Notes under the pieces: model-generated
Told to the model about the DNA's origin: nothing
Databases searched by the model: none
The model's input: the letters and a program-made list of their open reading frames with translations, nothing else
Source: Clonostachys chloroleuca
Lineage: Eukaryota; Ascomycota; Sordariomycetes; Hypocreales; Bionectriaceae
Length of the DNA stretch: 64,000 nucleotides
NCBI GenBank assembly: GCA_037952775.1
Contig: JBANAY010000001.1
Coordinates: 1,116,001-1,180,000 of the forward strand
Direction of reading: 5' to 3'
Made by a program: the position numbers and the translations under genes
Shown here: positions 62,701-64,000 of the stretch, piece after piece
Layout of the letters: each line of letters begins with the position of its first letter
Numbering within the stretch: the stretch's first letter is position 1

Positions 62701-64000
62701 GCCTCTGCCTGCCCCCTGTGCTCCCTCCATGCACGCAGGACAGCCAATGCAGGGATCCTTTGAAGTGCAGGCTCGGACTCTGCGTTCCTCCCGCGATTCC
62801 CGTTTGCAATGTCAAAGCAGACTGCGGCACCAGCGACAGTTGTGTAGGTGGAGTCTGTGTCCCTGACCTGGTTAGTAGCTGCACCCAAGACTCGGAGTGT
62901 CCCAATTCCCTCTCGTGTACACTTGGATTCTGTCTTCCTGAGATTCTCCCCAACTGTGACAGCAATGACAAGTGCAACGGCTCTTTGGTCTGTAAACTGG
63001 GCACCTGCGTGCCGCCTGGTCTGCCTCTCTGCAAGACTGCTACCGACTGCGATGCAGACCAGAGTTGTTCTGGAGGGCTCTGTTTCCCTACCGCAGCGAA
63101 GCAATGTCAAGCGTCCCTCGACTGCGAATCAGGTCTTGTCTGCAAGGCCGGCTTCTGTCTGCCGAATAACACTCCTATTTGCAGCGGTAATGACCTATGC
63201 GCGAGCTCCCTTGTCTGCAGATTAGGTTTCTGTGTCCCAGACATCTTCCCTATCTGCTCCACAAAGGCGGACTGTGGCCCTGGAAAGACTTGCAATAACG
63301 GCGTGTGCATCCCAGAAGCCCTGCCAACTTGTCGGGCTTCGAGTGACTGCGCAAGCCCACTGGTTTGTACTCTTGGCTTCTGCCTCCCACCAGTTATCGA
63401 CGACTGCAAGAACGGACAATCTTGTGGAAGCGGATATGCCTGCTCACCCGCAGGCTTCTGTTTCCCCGAGACGCTCGCCACTTGCGCCAAGGTCACTGAC
63501 TGTGGCCCCAATCTCACATGTAGTTCCGGTGGACTTTGTGTGCCGAATCTTCTGCCGCAGTGCGATGTTGCTGGTGGACTTACTTGTGAGGCCCCTCTTC
63601 AATGCACGGCTGGGCTTTGCCTTCCGCGATTCTCCAACTCTTGCAATACCAACATCGATTGCGGTCCTGGTCTTGCCTGTGGCAGTCTCGGTCTTTGCGT
63701 ATCCGTGAGCATCAACACCTGTACTCAGCCTGGTGATTGTGGTGCCGGCCTGACCTGCGGCCCATTGGGTCTATGTGTGCCCGACTTGGTGCCTACTTGC
63801 AGTGCGAATAAGCCATGTCTCCCTGGCTACGCTTGTAGTATTGCTGGAGTCTGCGTCCCATCAGGTCTACCAGCCTGCGATGCTAACCAGGCCTGCGCTT
63901 CTGGACTGGTTTGCAGTCTCGCTGGTCTGTGCCTCCCATCACTGCTTGATACATGCTCGAAGAATACAGATTGCGGCCCCAGATTCTCCTGCAACCCGTC
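47757..64000 (+). CDS. Giant secreted cysteine-rich repeat protein (partial, runs off the window)
   Basis: One uninterrupted, intronless frame starts at the ATG at 47757 (MATGIQWWNRAALLSLALP), has at least 5,414 codons, and is still open at the window end. A signal peptide ends near SVDA, and LWRRQ about 50 residues in is a Kex2-type site. The first 320 residues hold irregular Cys motifs with a repeated DPLHCG. A Pro/Gly/Ser-rich linker follows (about 48710-49010), then repeats of about 26 residues to the end, each C-x5-C-x5-C-x4/5-C-[IVL]-P, often with DC at the second Cys and CGPAG or CRLGTC at the third. By length there are roughly 190. The spacing recalls Dickkopf N-terminal and similar disulfide-rich modules, but I recognise no characterised family. 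No membrane segment is seen. A cell-wall, adhesive or matrix role is inference. Confidence 0.9.
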   Translation, partial: MATGIQWWNRAALLSLALPSVDAFNFPGKDDIIVDFDLNLSRLWRRQENKPECPASDLCIGGSCTQSIVGIDAANCGRKGYECEPGYICVAGECVHLDFPCDSLHCGEKDLQCKPGQWCNEGECVSIEIFADPLHCGPKNEECKANQLCVNGICIDLDTIPDPLHCGKDQTPCDPGNYCFNGQCRPFDIGTIPQNCTIDNDCPLKTPCEKGVCRSFRAGLDVNNCAKKDDKCAPGELCISDKCTPLNITGDPLSCGPGCQKCEPGQVCRFDKCVPIIVSLDPTHCGEAGPPCGNQELCVSGVCVDMRNQTESNKLTRCSSPTQVFPPLGVSPDGPPAVGPAPASGVGERPSPEYENQLSPGGGYVSPQSENQPSPGGEQVFVGDSAPCVEGCPPFTGYQPEGNGNHPGPRPGSDSGAQPGSCSGEEDCGWNQVCRNGACVVKGGQSGCSSDSDCGPDKVCKKGACVISGGQLSCFSDTECGPGKVCKNGGCVVSGGQTSCSQNTDCGSGHICVKGVCSPSTGPSGCVSTTDCPVGHVCKKKQCIPIIDTCLADSDCEPLEACVNGTCQPSSIPPKCFIDSECFAGEICREGKCVASNPQPSCTSDFDCTGGRICRSGTCIPTFCWTSTDCGDGLSCRNGTCFPTGTTMCSSSADCRPGHICQGGKCIPPTNPSGCNIDNDCGIGKVCRSGTCILEDTIPIICSKDNDCGNGKVCRNEKCVAQPHYCEKTPDCASNEICNGGICVPSTYPQTCTTSNDCPSGQKCQDRKCVVPTACLKTNDCAPNQVCKNGVCVPSTTPPGGDCKKDADCPPKHACEGGNCILIDSPRCTLDADCGRGKKCQNGTCVSTSGCTIDADCLGLQIEGKACTGSLCLCINKVCTLGTVPSPDCSNDYDCASSQSCIDGKCQVPSGPGSCTKNDDCTDGQSCIHGKCQTPSGPVSCTNDDDCGDTQSCMNGKCQTPSGPGSCSKNDDCTDGQSCIHGKCQTPSVPGSCSKDGDCGKGQSCVRGKCEVTPETPCTKDSDCLGGLVCNPRGFCAPPATCTTRDDCDNGFVCGPAKTCIPELLPCLTLTDCKSGFVCGPDKLCIPRTSLCESNADCGPGYTCSPQGVCYINPGGNTCAHNSDCEEGTVCGPAGTCIPGTQPTCKSSQDCAKGKVCSLTGFCVPGGSPLCQSDANCDIGDICGPLGICINVNAGCKNDAECPTGFNCSPSGMCVLESEQTCRTVQDCFTGQVCTPAGVCVPEGSPLCQSDVNCDFGLVCGPLGICIPGKNSCSSNEDCGGGFICGPTRECVPGGQDTCKVDRDCGPNRKCSSTGACVPPDSSLCQTNANCDIGLICGPLGICIKGNNSCNINDDCRQGFICGPAKVCVPRSQDTCSVDQDCGNGRICSPTGACVPAGSPICSSIANCDVGFICSPTGVCIPGTNNCTGDKDCGEGFVCGPLKTCVPRGNDACKTNQDCGVGHVCTPSGICVLDGSPVCTSNVNCGPGLVCGPLGTCVPGSNTCSLNIDCGTGFICGPAKVCIPGGQDTCKSDQECGIGRFCSPAGVCVTSGSPDCRSNANCAPGFVCGPLGTCIPNDNGSCTLDRDCQGGYICGPSKTCIPSTPDVCGPTRPCKTGQVCSSTGVCVSDDSQLCDTNRKCSSGFICGPLGTCVPDTSGSCTADQDCAAGFICGPTKTCIPRGQPTCGTGGQICGVGQVCSSTGVCVPNGSPLCTTNENCDFGLVCGPLGICITGSGTRCTVKGDCPPRFECGPAGTCIPEVEGSCQSNANCGPGQVCGPNGICVPDPKCTADSDCGVGFTCGPSSVCIPKGTDTCTAGGNCGIGRVCSPLGVCVPDGSALCQKDKDCGLGQICGTLGICTSDTTNNCTLDKDCNPGFVCGPSKTCVPDTAGTCRGNRDCSGGLVCSPLGVCVPPGSPLCQTGQNCEKNFICGPLGTCIPGPIDTCTGQDDCNAGFVCGPSGICIPQGQPGCKSKADCGPGLACSPNGVCIPEGSPVCRTNDNCAVGFICGPLGICIEDPLLCRANSDCRDGLVCGPRGICVPGGSTACTVPSDCTLGLICGPLGICIDVGFTCTTNDNCNGGLICGSNGFCISPTCNNNRGCQDGFICGPANLCIPEFGTCQNDQGCRAGFSCGATGICVPIPGDCQGNGQCPDGLICGPSNKCIPGGALCQLDANCGTGYFCGPAGLCIPKDLTCRDESTCAAGQTCGPLGLCVAVPGLTCNSNTDCATGYTCSESKKCILNFSGCSTDSQCPANFTCGAGGICIPKVNSCQSKQDCGAGFLCGPTGLCIPEVALCQKAEDCGAGFACSVSGLCLPENLGCQTNANCASGFVCGPLGLCTEPITPLCKTDGECGQGYKCGTSGICIPNLQSCQGNAECGNSLICSPAGVCIPDYKACLSAADCDSNSTCGPAGLCIPKSVICGTSNSCGDGFTCGPAGFCIQSNKICRTNANCDTGSICGPFGLCIPGTGLTCQKDNDCDTGFTCGPLKLCIKTGPACQNNNQCLPGFNCNPAGNCVPNVPGGCASDTDCAPGNFCTLDRSCELNDLRCTTNAECKPGFSCNRAGFCSPTTLVCKSDQECLAGFKCSLSGQCISANDLSCNVDGDCLVGFSCGANKYCIPKAPSCTKDNECQLGFACGPLNTCILKSDLACTTSNDCKNGFICGPGKLCVNPLLSGLPCKVKGDCALGLTCGPAGYCVPGDLSTCSKNEDCAQGLLCSLANLCVSPDKQCQVDSDCAGDILCGPLKICLDVYLGCKSNDECDSNFLCGLAGFCIPKGFTCEAEKDCAAGFTCGVAGLCIPATKNTCNTSEDCDKGFTCGPLNICIPDSLSCLKNGDCSPGFACGPAGLCLPTGELTCSATQECPQGFKCGSAGLCLPDDLVCQTDRDCASDFICGKGGICIPKVLTCKLDKDCDVGLKCGPIGLCITLGELTCKENAECGDGFICGLAGLCIPKDLGCNTDASCRSGFVCGPAGLCIPQTLGCKSKSDCSAGFNCGPLGLCVPEILGCRTNTDCTGGFECSSIGTCLPPNSSTCKANNDCGRGFVCGSAGLCVPEGLDCGSSNSCKTGFVCGPAGLCVPDTLFCSKNEDCGQGFACSRAGLCIPNYLVCSSDNNCSNGFVCSLSGLCIPSNDLQCTTNKDCVPGFACGTAGLCVPDLSCKKNSDCSGGQVCRLDGICVPDVGNLVCSKNDDCKQGDICGSAGLCVPGNLLCNASQPCQQGFTCGPAGFCIPIGNLFCKANTDCPSDHSCGPVGICIPNNLRCQTKNDCNTGFDCSASGLCVPASLFCTKNEDCKAPLTCGIANLCIAISDVLCKSNEDCLSGYSCGPAGTCLLNAFFCSNDVDCDEGETCGPESVCVPDKLLCKVDDDCIQGFVCGTAGICLPGGGVTCNANTGCSPGFKCGPLGVCIPSNLGCQSNGECGTGLTCGPAGVCIPGDLLCNGDDNCSTGYFCGPAGLCIPKLLSCQNNDSCEKGLVCSLAGLCIPSGDLNCKSSRDCSGNLICDLSGQCVPGGGLTCQADTDCLLGFKCGPLGLCIKIDLGCKTDADCGQDKSCGPAGLCLPKSGTCKANSDCASGLLCGLGGLCIPDLGLSCGSNGNCAPGLVCSGQPLNLCIPQVLNCNTNTKCSAGQVCNALGVCVPDLLGTCTTNAECEATFGCSLAGICVPGIDLACTNSGTSGKICPTGFKCGITGLCVPDTGFPCSGVEKSCPRGYVCGVADLCVPDLPGVNCNQNSECNTGFICNSAKLCIPDLSLACKADGDCPADFRCGSSKLCVPNFPVTCDANASCPQGFSCNSAGVCTPTSGSGCQSNNDCEGAATCVSGFCVPEIVAACKANQDCASPLVCTLGLCLPDLLPTCATDSQCPNPLVCRSGTCVPDSVPICNSDLNCAQGTSCVGGICIPKVPNTCRADGDCVAPLACTEGLCLPKILPTCDGTDDLQCKDPLVCRRGVCVPGSLPLCSVNLDCAQGHSCVADICIPDVVDACIVDRDCRYDALTCQLGLCLPKILPACERDNQCKNPLVCRQGLCVPDTLPVCNDDQDCGPGNSCLAGICVPRTPGSCRLDVDCKSDSLACTLGVCLPKVLPICDATRECKDPFVCRDGTCIPKSLPVCQSSLQCGSDSKCLGGVCVPDLVKNCQTAQDCGAYSTCFLGVCLPEILPSCATDNECEDPLVCRVGKCVPKALPLCNSNTNCDSGYSCLADICVPNVPNTCKINTDCGNSLVCTLGLCLPQILPSCENDDSCNDPLVCRQGTCVPKAEPLCNNSNDCAGGSSCIANICVPDLFQTCKQDEECSDSLLCKLGVCLPRILPTCDGNNPCKNPLSCKSGTCVPETLPVCQSNVDCGQEATCIAGICIPKIINNCKTNSDCGGSPLACTLGLCLPQILPTCQDGAANSCADPLICRLGTCVPSFIPRCGSNNDCDTGSSCIANTCIPNTVDPCKTTGDCAGSLVCKLGVCLPEILPGCQTDSNCDGQLVCRLGTCVPNNVPVCSTNNECGRGSSCIANICVPDLLQNCKDSAQCKDSLVCKLGLCLPSILPQCQADSECGDSLACRLGTCVPKAVPVCNNDGDCGAGSKCIADICIPQFITTCGKDADCGNSLVCNLGVCIPPILPTCDTQSDCRSPLLCRLGTCVPDFVPLCKSGSDCRNGFSCIADICVPDLAATCQTTQDCDGALVCTLGLCLPGILPHCQTDTQCTGSLVCRSGTCVPKTLPLCNANSDCDQNASCLAGICVPNLVQSCKANGDCSGSLVCTLGVCLPPVLPTCGNGAKCKSPLVCKQDKCVPDFVLSCADSRECKTGSSCLGGLCLPDLVDSCRETADCQMPLVCNLGVCLPQGLGQCSTSIDCVDNLVCKSGTCLPSTLPVCQDSAGCAQTETCIAGICIPNTPGTCKTKADCIGSLTCTLGLCLPEILPTCQADNQCSGSLVCRQGTCVPDSLALCNVSTDCKGPGLNCLGGICVPQTINKCLSDGDCGSDSLKCSLGLCLPPVLPPCTQDSQCRDPLKCRLGLCVPPAIPVCNVKADCGTSDSCVGGVCVPDLVSSCTQDSECPNSLSCTLGFCLPEILPNCDSNDKCNGSLVCKLGTCVPPGLPLCKTATDCDADQSCSGGLCFPTAAKQCQASLDCESGLVCKAGFCLPNNTPICSGNDLCASSLVCRLGFCVPDIFPICSTKADCGPGKTCNNGVCIPEALPTCRASSDCASPLVCTLGFCLPPVIDDCKNGQSCGSGYACSPAGFCFPETLATCAKVTDCGPNLTCSSGGLCVPNLLPQCDVAGGLTCEAPLQCTAGLCLPRFSNSCNTNIDCGPGLACGSLGLCVSVSINTCTQPGDCGAGLTCGPLGLCVPDLVPTCSANKPCLPGYACSIAGVCVPSGLPACDANQACASGLVCSLAGLCLPSLLDTCSKNTDCGPRFSCNP
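50404..50800 (+). repeat. Near-identical 78-bp repeats inside the giant gene
   Basis: Five consecutive units of about 26 codons share PSGPGSCTKNDDCTDGQSCI and HGKCQT almost unchanged, at protein and DNA level. They are the most recently duplicated part of the array that I can see and a likely site of copy-number variation or assembly collapse. Confidence 0.8.
51240..54250 (+). repeat. Block with a three-unit higher-order repeat (about 240 bp)
   Basis: Here the units cycle through three types: one with CSPTGVCVP followed by GSPLCQ, one with CGPLGICIP, and one with GFICGPAKTCIP followed by DTC. The trio of about 78-80 residues recurs about a dozen times, so duplication acted on trios as well as on single units. 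Confidence 0.7.
54250..59160 (+). repeat. Block of single-unit repeats (CGPAGLCIP type)
   Basis: Units mostly read L-x-C-x5-C-x2-GF-x-CGPAGLCIP with little sign of the three-unit period to the left and right. Repeats are more diverged from each other than in the 50.4-50.8 kb cluster. Confidence 0.65.
59160..63110 (+). repeat. Block with a second, different three-unit higher-order repeat
   Basis: Units cycle through LVCTLGLCLPEILP, then PLVCRLGTCVPKALP, then GSSCIAGICIPNLV types. The trio of about 79 residues recurs about 16 times. The trio is unrelated in detail to the one at 51.2-54.2 kb, so it arose separately. After about 63110 the array returns to mixed units up to the window end. Confidence 0.7.

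Noticed and set aside
61000..62763. 587-codon plus-strand open frame rich in Ala/Ser/Val, and similar ones at 52108-53559, 51244-52083, 49396-50067 and 54811-55554
   Set aside because: They are the +1 shadow of the giant Cys-rich frame: composition is an artefact of reading the repeats out of frame, and they all start in the same phase relative to it.
49015..64000. CRISPR-like or satellite array
   Set aside because: Period and conservation follow codons and cysteines, with synonymous variation between units; no spacers, and the host is a fungus.
47757..64000. Snail-type or spider-type disulfide toxin precursor
   Set aside because: Four-Cys units without processing sites between them and in a single huge chain do not fit toxin precursors; a structural role is more likely.

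Overview
The window looks like chromosomal DNA of a filamentous ascomycete (Pezizomycotina; Sordariomycetes is only a guess). The reasons are short introns (about 50-80 bp) with GTRAGT donors, CTAAC/CTGAC branch points and YAG acceptors; two Zn2Cys6 regulators; fungal MFS, RTA1 and MARVEL membrane proteins; secreted glycoside hydrolases; and wide gene-poor gaps. Introns were read by eye. In every multi-exon model the exon lengths sum to a whole number of codons, except where a one-base frame break is reported.

Layout. 1-4.2 kb: no firm gene, but a minus-strand run of seven look-alike introns around a 163-bp tandem duplication (2.5-3.7 kb). 4.2-14.1 kb: four minus-strand genes, namely an ankyrin-repeat protein, a monocarboxylate-type MFS transporter, a MARVEL-like membrane protein and an RTA1-family protein. 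14-19.5 kb: mostly intergenic, with a tRNA-Ala(CGC) gene carrying an extra 51-bp insertion that has spliceosomal intron signals, and a small lysine/glutamate-rich gene with two acceptors 4 nt apart. 19.5-28.4 kb: a Zn2Cys6 regulator, a tRNA-like element, a sugar transporter divergent from a DUF1479 oxygenase-like gene, and a second Zn2Cys6 regulator. 29-33.7 kb: guanine deaminase, divergent from that regulator across a promoter with a perfect UaY-type purine operator and GATA sites, then a convergent pair of divergent succinyl-CoA ligase subunits (alpha apparently intact, beta missing ATP-grasp residues). 35-42.2 kb: a three-gene plant cell-wall cluster (DUF5695-type hydrolase-like protein, GH43, GH5 with accessory domains) with XlnR-type GGCTAAA sites. 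43.6 kb: a small secreted Cys protein, then 3.6 kb without a gene.

The last quarter, 47757 to the window end, is one intronless open reading frame of at least 5,414 codons that runs off the window. It encodes a signal peptide followed by, by length, roughly 190 four-cysteine units (C-x5-C-x5-C-x4/5-C-[IVL]-P), organised in blocks with their own higher-order repeats. This giant secreted protein is the most striking object here.

Four genes (ankyrin, MARVEL, DUF5695, GH43) each show a single frame break exactly at a G/C run of 5-6 bases, with convincing coding sequence continuing in another frame. The simplest reading is homopolymer-length errors in the assembly, so these are treated as intact genes with sequence errors, not pseudogenes.
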